DNA of 6,006 nucleotides from Actinomycetota bacterium (GCA_003563375.1 PWSB01000205.1:1-6006), one strand, 5' to 3'; counted from the stretch's first letter, positions 1 through 6,006 are shown. The notes: generated by a model from the letters alone, not told the origin. Translations and numbers: made by a program.

Positions 1-701
1 ACCTTCTTCTGGTGCTTTTTTTTTAGAATGGGGACGTAATCCTTGTTTAAGGCATGTATAAATTCAGCCATGGCATCTATTGCATTTACCCCCCTGCCGG
101 GCATGCTTCCATGTGCAGCCCTGCCTTCGATGGTCACTTCCATATAATGGACACCTTTATGGGAATTTATTATGCTCAATCCGGTAGGTTCTCCCACTAT
201 AAAATAGTCTGCCCTAAAACCAGTTTCATTTATAAGATGGTGGGTACCCCCTCCACCGGTCTCCTCGCCTATGACCCCGGTAAAATAAAGGTCACCGTCT
301 AGCTTTATCCCATATTTTTTGATAAGAAGCAGTGAATATACCATAGCAGCCACCCCGCCCTTCATATCGGCTGAACCCAGGCCATACAGATTCTCTCCTT
401 CAATACTTGGTTTATAGTCTTTCATCTTTCTGCTTGGAGGCACGGTATCCAGGTGTCCGTTTAGGGCCAGGCTCCTGCCACGGGCTTTTCCAGGGATTTT
501 TGCAATGACGTTTTTTCTATTAGTCTCTACTTCCTGTGTACGGGCTTCTACTCCTGCCTGCTTGAAAACATCGGCCACATGCCGGCTGATCGCCTCTTCC
601 TGGCCGGTGCATTCTTTGTGCCCTGGTATGGACACAAGGTCAGCCAGGATATTTATCACTTTTTCGCTGTCAATTTTTTTTATAACCTCTTTTAAATCCA
701 T
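1..701 (-). CDS. M20 family metallopeptidase / amidohydrolase (ArgE/DapE-like), C-terminus cut by window edge
   Basis: Only the first 233 codons lie in the window; family members are usually about 370-420 residues. The visible part shows the M20 di-metal signature: GHLDTVP (His83, with Asp85), GSADMKGG (bridging Asp112), GEE (general base Glu146, ligand Glu147), GEP (Glu171), and AAHGSMPG (His197), which in this family sits in the dimerisation/lid domain starting near residue 180. The last metal ligand, a histidine near the C-terminus, lies outside the window. M20 enzymes hydrolyse the amide bond of N-acyl amino acids, small peptides or carbamoyl compounds in the cytoplasm, using Zn or Co. 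The ATG at 701 is supported by AAGGG six bases upstream, overlapping the stop of the aminotransferase gene. It is the last visible gene of the operon and probably releases an amine or amino acid from an N-acylated intermediate. The family is secure; whether it is ArgE, DapE, a dipeptidase or a carbamoylase is not. Confidence 0.92.
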   Translation of the reverse strand, partial: MDLKEVIKKIDSEKVINILADLVSIPGHKECTGQEEAISRHVADVFKQAGVEARTQEVETNRKNVIAKIPGKARGRSLALNGHLDTVPPSRKMKDYKPSIEGENLYGLGSADMKGGVAAMVYSLLLIKKYGIKLDGDLYFTGVIGEETGGGGTHHLINETGFRADYFIVGEPTGLSIINSHKGVHYMEVTIEGRAAHGSMPGRGVNAIDAMAEFIHALNKDYVPILKKKHQKK

Positions 702-707
702 ATAATG

Positions 708-712
708 CCCTT
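708..712 (-). promoter_or_regulatory. Ribosome binding site of the M20 gene, overlapping the upstream stop codon
   Basis: Read on the minus strand, the aminotransferase stop and what follows is TAAGGGCATTATATG. AAGGG shares the two A residues of the TAA stop and lies six bases before the ATG at 701. It fixes the start of the M20 gene and fits translational coupling to the aminotransferase. Confidence 0.65.
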
Positions 713-1847
713 ATATCAAAGCCGATATAGCCTCCTGGACGTCTACATTTATATTATTTAAACTCATATAAGTCCCCAGCCCGCTCATTACCGACAATAG
801 ATTTCTGTTCATGCACTGCTTGGTGCTCATATGGCCTATCCTAAAAACCGTTGATTTCATATTTTTATCCAGGGAGCCGCCTATCTGGATACTGTATTTC
901 TGTTTGAGGAATTCGGTAAATGCAGATGCATCAAATTTTCCAAGAGTGTTGACCGCTGTAAGCCCATGTGCAGAAACGCTTTCGGGCACAAAAAGGTCCA
1001 GCCCCAATTTCTTCACAGCCCTTACAAGCCTTGCGGATACATCCCGGTACATCGACACTCTTCTATCTATTCCGTCTTTCTCTATAAGCTCAAGGCTTTT
1101 ATTTAAGGCTTTTACCAGATTCGTGGGAAGGGAGACCGGATAGGGGTGCCAGTCATTCCACATATTATAGTATTTTTTCCAGGTCCCCAGATTCAAGCAC
1201 CATGTATCTGCCTCTGAGGATTCAATATTATCTACCAAGCCTTTGTTTACCGTTAGCAATCCAAAGCCTGCCGGGCATGAAAATCCCTTCTGGGTAGCAT
1301 TGGCTATTCCGCTTATTTGCCATTGGTCCATCTTGATCTCTTCTATGCCCGAGCTTGCAATCGCATCAACAAAAACCTTTGTACCATATTTCTTAGCTAT
1401 AGATGCAACTTCTTTTAAAGGGTTTAAGATGCCTATGCTTGTATCCACGTGTACCATCCATAAAAGATCATACTGCCCATGAGACAGATAGTTGTCCACT
1501 ACTTCCAGATCATAAGTAGACCCTTTTTCAAAGATAAGCTGCTCTACCCTGGATGAATATTTGGAGGCTATCTCATGGATCCTGTCTCCAAAATGGCCAT
1601 TATTTAAAATCATACATTTTTTCTGTCTGCAAAAATTTGCTCCAATAGCCTCTAATGCGGTAGTTCCTGAACCTGGGATCAGAAAAGACCAGCCTTCCGA
1701 GCCCATGATCCTTGACAGCCTTTCTACTGTATCAATATAAAGGTCTCTGAATTCTTTGCCGTAGTGTGCTATGGTCTGCCCGTTGAATGCCTCAGTTATC
1801 TCATCCGGCATCTCCACGGGCCCCGGTATCATCAATAAGTAATTCAT
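711..1847 (-). CDS. Class V PLP-dependent aminotransferase (alanine/serine-glyoxylate aminotransferase-like)
   Basis: A fold-type I aminotransferase of the AGXT/serine-glyoxylate group, cytoplasmic. Numbered from the ATG at 1847 (378 residues): PGP near the N-terminus (8-10), the phosphate-binding loop GSGTTA (59-64), VDAIAS with the pyridine-N-binding Asp161, the Schiff-base Lys187 in TQKGFSCPAGFG, an aromatic-rich TWCLNLGTW (215-223) followed by HPYPVSLPTN, and FRIGHMS with Arg336, the usual binder of the substrate carboxylate. The length is normal for the family. An in-frame GTG at 1865 would add six residues, but it lies inside the GAGGTGA ribosome binding site and has no site of its own; the ATG start also puts PGP where relatives have it. 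The weak point is the long 14-base spacing from that site. Relatives move amino groups to glyoxylate or pyruvate, and others act on ureidoglycine, aminoethylphosphonate or aspartate; the donor here is unknown. It sits between the MBL hydrolase and the M20 gene, so it probably deaminates or aminates a pathway intermediate. Confidence 0.93.
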   Translation of the reverse strand: MNYLLMIPGPVEMPDEITEAFNGQTIAHYGKEFRDLYIDTVERLSRIMGSEGWSFLIPGSGTTALEAIGANFCRQKKCMILNNGHFGDRIHEIASKYSSRVEQLIFEKGSTYDLEVVDNYLSHGQYDLLWMVHVDTSIGILNPLKEVASIAKKYGTKVFVDAIASSGIEEIKMDQWQISGIANATQKGFSCPAGFGLLTVNKGLVDNIESSEADTWCLNLGTWKKYYNMWNDWHPYPVSLPTNLVKALNKSLELIEKDGIDRRVSMYRDVSARLVRAVKKLGLDLFVPESVSAHGLTAVNTLGKFDASAFTEFLKQKYSIQIGGSLDKNMKSTVFRIGHMSTKQCMNRNLLSVMSGLGTYMSLNNINVDVQEAISALI

Positions 1848-1861
1848 CTTTTCTCTAGTTC

Positions 1862-1868
1862 TCACCTC
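1862..1868 (-). promoter_or_regulatory. Ribosome binding site GAGGTGA deciding the aminotransferase start
   Basis: On the minus strand the spacer reads CTGAGGTGAGAACTAG, then AGAAAAG and the ATG at 1847. GAGGTGA is a near-perfect Shine-Dalgarno and contains the alternative GTG start (1865-1863). A GTG inside its own Shine-Dalgarno cannot use it, so the ATG is preferred although 14 bases is longer than usual. Confidence 0.5.
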
Positions 1869-1881
1869 AGTTTTTTAGTGT

Positions 1882-2616
1882 CTAAATAAAATTTTTAGGG
1901 ACAGTTATAAGGCTTAAAGAATCAATCGCCTTGTCTATATGTCCCTGGCCGCCGGACACGGTAAAAACAAAATGGCCTGGAAAAAGAAGGTCTATTCCCA
2001 GGTCTGAAAGCTTATGTATGTTTTTTCTATATACAGAAAGGTCTGACCCGTCACAATTGAGCAAGCCTATGGTTCCCTGCGCAAAGACCACGTCCCCGGT
2101 AAAAAGAGCCAAACCCTCCGGCAGGTTCACTTTAAAACATGTAGAGCCTTCACTGTGACCAGGTACTATAATGGATTCAAAATCAAAGTTTCCTGCTTTG
2201 ATAATGTCTCCGTCTTTTAAAGTGTCGGTGGGCTGGCAAGGGTTAAATTTGTAATCAGGGGAATACAGACCGCTTCTCTTTGCCACATCCAGCTTAAGGC
2301 TTTCATCATCCCCTCCCTTTATAAAAGGTGATTCAATATCACTTATATAGATTTGGGGCCCGTATAACCTTTTCAATTCCGCTGCACCGCCGGCATGATC
2401 CGAATGAGAATGGGTCAACAGGATATCGGATATTTTTCCAGGATCCAGCCCGTCTTTTTTCATGTTATTGAAAATTCTTTCCATATCCAGGCCGGCGCCT
2501 GTATCTACCATCACTAACCTGGAACCGCAGTCTACTATATATATACTGCAGTCAAATTCCTGGCTCAGGCCATAATGGCCGCTTCCTGCCAGATACACAT
2601 GTTCGGTCAATTTCAT
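1882..2616 (-). CDS. MBL-fold metallo-hydrolase (glyoxalase II-like)
   Basis: A complete 244-residue metallo-beta-lactamase-fold enzyme, soluble, with no signal peptide. All expected metal ligands are present in order: THSHSDH (His69, His71, Asp73, His74), GHSEGS (His154), TGD (Asp175, bridging) and PGH (His215). VDTGAG (37-42) is the usual first core strand. It should bind two metals, usually Zn, Fe or Mn, and perform a hydrolysis. Close relatives cleave thioesters (glyoxalase II), lactones and phosphodiesters; nothing here separates these. The HxHxDH motif argues against the Fe-Fe flavoprotein (FDP) branch, which has HxExDH and a flavodoxin domain. The ATG at 2616 follows a strong AAGGAGGG that overlaps the flavoenzyme stop codon, so the two genes are probably translationally coupled. 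In context it may hydrolyse an ester, lactone or thioester made by, or fed to, the flavoenzyme; that is inference. Confidence 0.94.
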   Translation of the reverse strand: MKLTEHVYLAGSGHYGLSQEFDCSIYIVDCGSRLVMVDTGAGLDMERIFNNMKKDGLDPGKISDILLTHSHSDHAGGAAELKRLYGPQIYISDIESPFIKGGDDESLKLDVAKRSGLYSPDYKFNPCQPTDTLKDGDIIKAGNFDFESIIVPGHSEGSTCFKVNLPEGLALFTGDVVFAQGTIGLLNCDGSDLSVYRKNIHKLSDLGIDLLFPGHFVFTVSGGQGHIDKAIDSLSLITVPKNFI

Positions 2617-2619
2617 TAT

Positions 2620-2627
2620 CCCTCCTT
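2620..2627 (-). promoter_or_regulatory. Strong ribosome binding site of the MBL hydrolase, overlapping the flavoenzyme stop
   Basis: The minus strand reads TAAGGAGGGATAATG: the TAA stop of the flavoenzyme (2628-2626), then AAGGAGGG sharing its two A residues, then ATA and the ATG at 2616. This is the strongest Shine-Dalgarno in the window and fixes the start. The layout suits ribosome re-initiation after the upstream gene. Confidence 0.8.
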
Positions 2628-4587
2628 ATAAAATCCTGCCGACCTGTTCCCCTGCTTCTACAGCTTCCCTTATTCTGGCTACCTTGCTGCAGTCACCGAT
2701 GACATGGACCTCTTCCGATTTCATGGACAGCAGTTTTATAAGATCTTTGTTTGCTTCAAGGTTTATGGCTATAGCTACAACATCAGCATCAAGGCCCACT
2801 TCTCTTCCTCCTTCTTCCAGTCCCATCTGGGTATCATAGGGAACCACTACTTCCGCACCTTCATCGGTTATGGCGCTTAATTTTGTGCCGGTCATTATTT
2901 TTATGTTCTTTTCTTTTATCAGGTCTGTCAGCCTGAGTTCTATTTCTGTTATTTGGGTCTCTTGCAATATTTTCGGAAGTATCTCTACCAGGGTAACCTC
3001 AAAACCATTATCAGCCAGAAAACAGGCAGTCTCACAACCTACCTCTCCGCCTCCTATTACCACGGCTTTACTTCCTTGATATTTAGAAATTTCACTTAAT
3101 ATATTCACTGCAGAACCCACATGAGGTTTTTCCATGCCGGGCACATCGGGCATAATGGGCTCAGCGCCGATACTGATGACCAGAGCATCTGGATTTATCT
3201 CTTCTACCATGTCAGAAGTCACCTTGGTATTTAATTTCAGTTTTAAATTATCTTGCTGCTCTATCTCATTTTTAAACCAATCCAATGCTCTGCCTATATC
3301 ATCCTTAAACTCCGGCCTGCTGCCTGGGTACATCATCCCCCCGATATAGGGTTTCTTCTCAAATAAAGTCACATCATGGCCCCTTTTTGCGGCGGTTATG
3401 GCACAACGCATCCCTGCAGGACCTGCGCCTACCACCATCACTTCTTTTTTGAGGCCAGGTTTTGAAAGGGGCTGCTGTGCTTCTTTCATAACATAAGGGT
3501 TTACCGAACAGCATAAAGGGGTACCCAGCCATAACTGATGATGGCATATATTGCACCTTATGCAAGGAGTGATAGCCTCCGGTCTTCCTGACCTGGCTTT
3601 GTCTGCCCAATGGGCATCTGCTATCAGCGCCCTCCCTATAGCTACCAGATCACATTTCCCGCTGTATATAGCCTCGTCTGCTTCCTCAGGAACGCTTATT
3701 GCACCATTTGCTATAACCGGCATCTCGGGGACTGTCTTTTTGATTTCTTCAGCTAGGGGCATCAATGTGTTTCTAGGCAAATAGATAGGGGGTACATGTG
3801 AATAATCACTGCTTTTTACCACTGTGGTAGACGAAGAGCTAGCTATATCCAAAAAAGAAATCCCTGTTTTGGAGACATATTCAGCCATTTTTTTTGCCAG
3901 CTCTATATCTACGCCCCCCGGAAGCCATTCATATGCACTATATTTAAACCCTACTGTGAAGTCAGGGTTTTCATCCAGTATACCCTTGATTATATCGACT
4001 GGAAATTTCATTCGGGCTTCAAGTGAGCCTCCGTACTTATCCTCCCTTTTGTTCAATGCAGGAGAAATCATCTGGCCTATCAGGTAGCTGTAGCCTCCAT
4101 GTACCTCAACCCCATCATAGCCTGCCTGCTTAGCCCTAGAAGCAGCTCTTATAAAACATTGCACCAGGTAGTCCAGCTCATCTGTGGTCAGAGCACGGGG
4201 TTTTATATTATAGTTTAAGCTGTATATTGATGAAGGTGCTTCCGCACCACCGAATTTGCATCCATGCAGGGCAATCTGCAAAAATATCTTTGACCCATGT
4301 TCATGGACTTTTTCTACCAGCTCAATATGTGAAGGTATGAAACGGTCGTCATAGATGCCGGTCAGGGGTATATGGCCGGTTGCAAGCTTGTCGTGGACGC
4401 GGGTAAATGAAGAAAGGATCAAACCGACTCCGCCGGCTGCCCTCTCTTCAAAGTACCTTATAGTCCTCCTGGGCCACTTATCGTCAGGGCTGTAGAGGCT
4501 GGTACCCATAGGTGCAAGGACAACCCTGTTCCCAAGGTCTACATTTCCAAGTTTGAATGGTGTAAATAATGCTTTTAGATCATCCAT
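2626..4587 (-). CDS. Old Yellow Enzyme-type Fe-S flavoprotein oxidoreductase (2,4-dienoyl-CoA reductase / 2-enoate reductase / trimethylamine dehydrogenase family)
   Basis: A complete 653-residue, three-part flavoenzyme, close in length to FadH (about 670). Residues 1-335 form the FMN-binding TIM barrel: LGNRVVLAPM (18-27), RYFEERAAGGVGL (44-56), EVHGGYSYL (161-169), SPALNKREDKYGGSLEARM (175-193), and AIGRALIAD (316-324) at the phosphate site. The 4Fe-4S ligands follow: Cys342, Cys345, Cys348 and Cys360 (CIRCNIC, then CCSVNP). Residues 380-653 carry two nucleotide-binding motifs, GAGPAG (387-392, FAD) and GGGEVG (512-517, NAD(P)H), and end in HVIGDCS (628-634). Relatives reduce activated C=C bonds (dienoyl-CoA, 2-enoates, bile acid intermediates) with NAD(P)H; a smaller group oxidises amines. 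Having both nucleotide motifs favours a NAD(P)H-linked reductase. GGMMYPGSRPEF (416-427) is the conserved loop after the FAD site. GGAGGG lies four bases before the ATG at 4587. One oddity is Tyr166 where relatives have His or Asn. The substrate is unknown; the operon suggests an imported compound. Confidence 0.95.
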   Translation of the reverse strand: MDDLKALFTPFKLGNVDLGNRVVLAPMGTSLYSPDDKWPRRTIRYFEERAAGGVGLILSSFTRVHDKLATGHIPLTGIYDDRFIPSHIELVEKVHEHGSKIFLQIALHGCKFGGAEAPSSIYSLNYNIKPRALTTDELDYLVQCFIRAASRAKQAGYDGVEVHGGYSYLIGQMISPALNKREDKYGGSLEARMKFPVDIIKGILDENPDFTVGFKYSAYEWLPGGVDIELAKKMAEYVSKTGISFLDIASSSSTTVVKSSDYSHVPPIYLPRNTLMPLAEEIKKTVPEMPVIANGAISVPEEADEAIYSGKCDLVAIGRALIADAHWADKARSGRPEAITPCIRCNICHHQLWLGTPLCCSVNPYVMKEAQQPLSKPGLKKEVMVVGAGPAGMRCAITAAKRGHDVTLFEKKPYIGGMMYPGSRPEFKDDIGRALDWFKNEIEQQDNLKLKLNTKVTSDMVEEINPDALVISIGAEPIMPDVPGMEKPHVGSAVNILSEISKYQGSKAVVIGGGEVGCETACFLADNGFEVTLVEILPKILQETQITEIELRLTDLIKEKNIKIMTGTKLSAITDEGAEVVVPYDTQMGLEEGGREVGLDADVVAIAINLEANKDLIKLLSMKSEEVHVIGDCSKVARIREAVEAGEQVGRIL

Positions 4588-4591
4588 CTAT

Positions 4592-4597
4592 CCCTCC
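4592..4597 (-). promoter_or_regulatory. Ribosome binding site of the flavoenzyme gene
   Basis: GGAGGG, read on the minus strand, stands four bases before the ATG at 4587 and confirms that start. The remaining 4598-4623 spacer, the longest between any two genes here, is A/T-rich; I see no convincing -35/-10 pair or hairpin in it. Confidence 0.75.
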
Positions 4598-4623
4598 ATA
4601 TTAAGATTTCTTTTTATAAAATA

Positions 4624-5616
4624 TTAATTTAAAGTCTTTCTGCCTGTATATGCAAATACCATAAGCATTATGATCAAACCCTGCAAAAGCAGTTTTACCC
4701 CATGGACCAAGCCCAGGGTGTTCAACAGGCTTGAAAGCAGGGATATTATAATCACTCCTATAATGGTGCCGATAATAGTCCCTTTGCCCCCGGCAAAGGT
4801 TGTACCTCCGATGATAACCGCGGTAAGTGAATCCAGAGGATAATATTCACCACCAACCAATGTAGGCTGGGTCCTCAAATAGCCGGCCCATATTATTCCT
4901 GCAATAGCTGTAAGCAGCCCGCTTATTATATAAACGTAAAACAATGTCCTGTTGGGGCTTATCCCTGCCATATAAGCAGCCTTGGGGTTTGCCCCGCATG
5001 CAAATATATACCGGCCGAAAGAAGTCTTCCTTAATACATAGATCACCGCAATAGAAATGATGGTCCACATGATTACAGGAACAGGAATGTATCCAAATAC
5101 CCTTCCATGCCCTATATAGGCTATAAAATCAGGTGCAGACCCTCTTGCAAAACCCCTGGTGTAAAGGTAAGTAAACCCGGTCACCAGGCTCATCACGCCC
5201 AGGGATCCCACAAGTGGAGAGATCCTAAACTTTATAACCAGCAAGCCATTTATCATCCCTATTAGCACACCTACGGCCAGAGATATCAATATCACCCTTA
5301 CTGTAAATCTAGCGTCACCCATAGATATGGAACAAATCAATACCACCACCAGGGTCGCTGTAGCGCCTACTGAGAGGTCTATTGCCCTGGAGATGATAAG
5401 CAAGGTTTGCCCGATACTGATTATTCCCAGAATGGAAGCTATCCTTAATATAAATAGAAAATGAGTAGGAGAAAGCAACCGGGGAGACAATATTCCTGCA
5501 ATTATAAGCAATATTATCAGCGAAATATAAACTCCGCCCCTTTGAAACACCTTGACAGCTATACCCTGAAAGTCTAGACTTTTTTTTTCGGGAATCTGGT
5601 GATTGCTGTTTTGCAT
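4624..5616 (-). CDS. ABC transporter permease, ribose/simple-sugar family (RbsC-like, BPD_transp_2)
   Basis: A complete 330-residue integral membrane protein of the branched-chain/ribose permease superfamily, about the usual length (RbsC is about 320). After a polar, cytoplasmic N-terminus (1-26), hydrophobic helices lie at roughly 29-45, 53-75, 84-98, 107-130, 134-152, 177-195, 225-247, 263-300 and 306-323. Family signatures are IDLSVGATA (79-87), the cytoplasmic coupling loop FGRYIFACGANPKAAYMAGI (200-219) that contacts the ATPase, and LDSLTAVIIGG (261-271) followed by GGKGTIIGT (276-284). It forms half of the import channel for a periplasmic-type binding protein, moving a sugar or similar small polar solute. 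The gene follows another permease of the same family with a 10-base gap, so the channel is probably a heterodimer, as in LsrC/LsrD. The ATPase and binding protein should lie upstream, beyond 6006. The start at ATG 5616 has only a weak AGGT eight bases upstream. Confidence 0.95.
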   Translation of the reverse strand: MQNSNHQIPEKKSLDFQGIAVKVFQRGGVYISLIILLIIAGILSPRLLSPTHFLFILRIASILGIISIGQTLLIISRAIDLSVGATATLVVVLICSISMGDARFTVRVILISLAVGVLIGMINGLLVIKFRISPLVGSLGVMSLVTGFTYLYTRGFARGSAPDFIAYIGHGRVFGYIPVPVIMWTIISIAVIYVLRKTSFGRYIFACGANPKAAYMAGISPNRTLFYVYIISGLLTAIAGIIWAGYLRTQPTLVGGEYYPLDSLTAVIIGGTTFAGGKGTIIGTIIGVIIISLLSSLLNTLGLVHGVKLLLQGLIIMLMVFAYTGRKTLN

Positions 5617-5624
5617 ATTTGGTT

Positions 5625-5628
5625 ACCT
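5625..5628 (-). promoter_or_regulatory. Weak ribosome binding site of the second permease, overlapping the first permease's stop
   Basis: The minus strand reads AGATAGGTAACCAAATATG. AGGT shares two bases with the TAG stop (5629-5627) and lies eight bases before the ATG at 5616. It is a poor match to the Shine-Dalgarno consensus, so translation of this permease may depend on ribosomes arriving from the first. Confidence 0.45.
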
Positions 5629-6006
5629 ATCTTCTCTTAAAAGATATTATTATCATGGCAAGTATCAGAAGGCCTCCCCTGAAGATATATTGGTAAAACG
5701 GTTCCACCCCGCTTATGTTCAAGGCATTGTTTATCATGCCTATAATCGCAGCCCCACCAAGGGCACCTATTACAAAACCTTCCCCGCCCACAAAAGTCAT
5801 CCCCCCGATTATTGCTGCAGTAAGGGAATCGAGCATAAAAGGAGTGCCTATCAGAGGCGCTCCGGACCCTATCCTGCTTGCCAATACCAAGCCGGCTACG
5901 CTTGCCAGAGTAGCAGAGATCATATATCCCCCTATTCTGACTTTTTTAATGTTGATTCCCGCCATCCGGGCATATAGTTCATTTTCCCCCAAAGAATAAG
6001 TATACA
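5627..6006 (-). CDS. ABC transporter permease, ribose/simple-sugar family, N-terminus cut by window edge
   Basis: Only the last 125 codons are visible; the frame stays open to the window edge, reading YTYSLGENELYARMAGI at its start. This is the cytoplasmic coupling loop of RbsC-type permeases (usual form GGNxxAAxxxGI), so roughly 190-200 residues are missing. A TTG at 5992 is inside this conserved loop and is not the real start. Later signatures are LDSLTAAIIGGMTFVGGEG (about 30-50 residues after the loop), then two or three hydrophobic helices and a basic tail FKRR before the TAG stop. It matches the second permease in LDSLTAxIIGGxTFxGGxG but differs widely elsewhere, so the pair is an old duplication rather than a recent one. 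Together they probably make a heterodimeric import channel. Confidence 0.94.
   Translation of the reverse strand, partial: YTYSLGENELYARMAGINIKKVRIGGYMISATLASVAGLVLASRIGSGAPLIGTPFMLDSLTAAIIGGMTFVGGEGFVIGALGGAAIIGMINNALNISGVEPFYQYIFRGGLLILAMIIISFKRR

Noticed and set aside
54..302. Plus-strand open frame of 82 codons, and another at 505-705
   Set aside because: Both lie antisense to the M20 gene, whose catalytic motifs cover the same bases. They have no recognisable motif.
711..1847. Class V protein as a cysteine desulfurase (NifS/IscS type)
   Set aside because: The PGP N-terminus, TQKGF lysine context and C-terminal RIGHMS belong to the alanine/serine-glyoxylate aminotransferase group; the catalytic Cys loop of desulfurases is not seen.
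1882..2616. MBL protein as a flavodiiron (oxygen or NO reductase) partner of the flavoenzyme
   Set aside because: The metal motif is HxHxDH rather than HxExDH, and the protein has no flavodoxin domain at 244 residues.
3374..3610. Minus-strand 78-codon open frame in another register within the flavoenzyme gene
   Set aside because: It overlaps the Fe-S and FAD motifs of the real gene in a shifted frame. The main frame is intact across it, so it is not a frameshift remnant.
4588..4623. A/T-rich 36-base spacer as a possible internal promoter or terminator, with repeated ATATTAA
   Set aside because: No GC-rich stem followed by a T run on the minus strand, and no well-spaced -35/-10 pair. The ATATTAA repeats are expected in such A/T-rich sequence.
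5603..5977. A 124-codon plus-strand open frame, and a 94-codon one at 5715-5999, opposite the truncated permease
   Set aside because: Both are antisense to a strongly conserved permease, have no good ribosome binding site and resemble no family I know; they follow from the codon use of the real gene.

Overview
The window is part of one tightly packed operon read entirely on the minus strand, so transcription runs from position 6006 down to 1. It holds six genes. The first (an ABC permease) is cut by the right edge and the last (an M20 metallopeptidase/deacylase) by the left edge. The longest gap between genes is 36 bases. I see no promoter, terminator, RNA gene, mobile element or CRISPR array. 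Moderate-to-low GC, frequent ATA (Ile) and AGA/AGG (Arg) codons, strong GGAGG-type ribosome binding sites and an oxygen-sensitive type of Fe-S flavoenzyme suggest an anaerobic member of the Firmicutes (Clostridia-like). This is an inference from style, not an identification.

Layout in order of transcription: (1) 6006-5627, C-terminal part of a ribose-family (RbsC/BPD_transp_2) ABC permease; (2) 5616-4624, a second, complete permease of the same family; (3) 4587-2626, a 653-residue Old Yellow Enzyme/2,4-dienoyl-CoA reductase-type flavoenzyme with a 4Fe-4S motif and two dinucleotide-binding motifs; (4) 2616-1882, a metallo-beta-lactamase-fold hydrolase with all metal ligands; (5) 1847-711, a class V PLP-dependent aminotransferase of the alanine/serine-glyoxylate type; (6) 701 to beyond 1, an M20 family amidohydrolase (ArgE/DapE/carboxypeptidase G2-like).

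Together this looks like an uptake-and-breakdown module. A two-permease importer brings in a small polar compound. Four soluble enzymes then act on it: a reductase (or, as in trimethylamine dehydrogenase, an oxidase of an amine), a hydrolase of an ester, lactone or thioester, a transaminase, and an amide hydrolase. The substrate cannot be read from the sequence. I do not recognise this gene combination as a named pathway, which makes the operon as a whole the most interesting item. Shine-Dalgarno sequences that overlap the preceding stop codon at three junctions suggest translational coupling.
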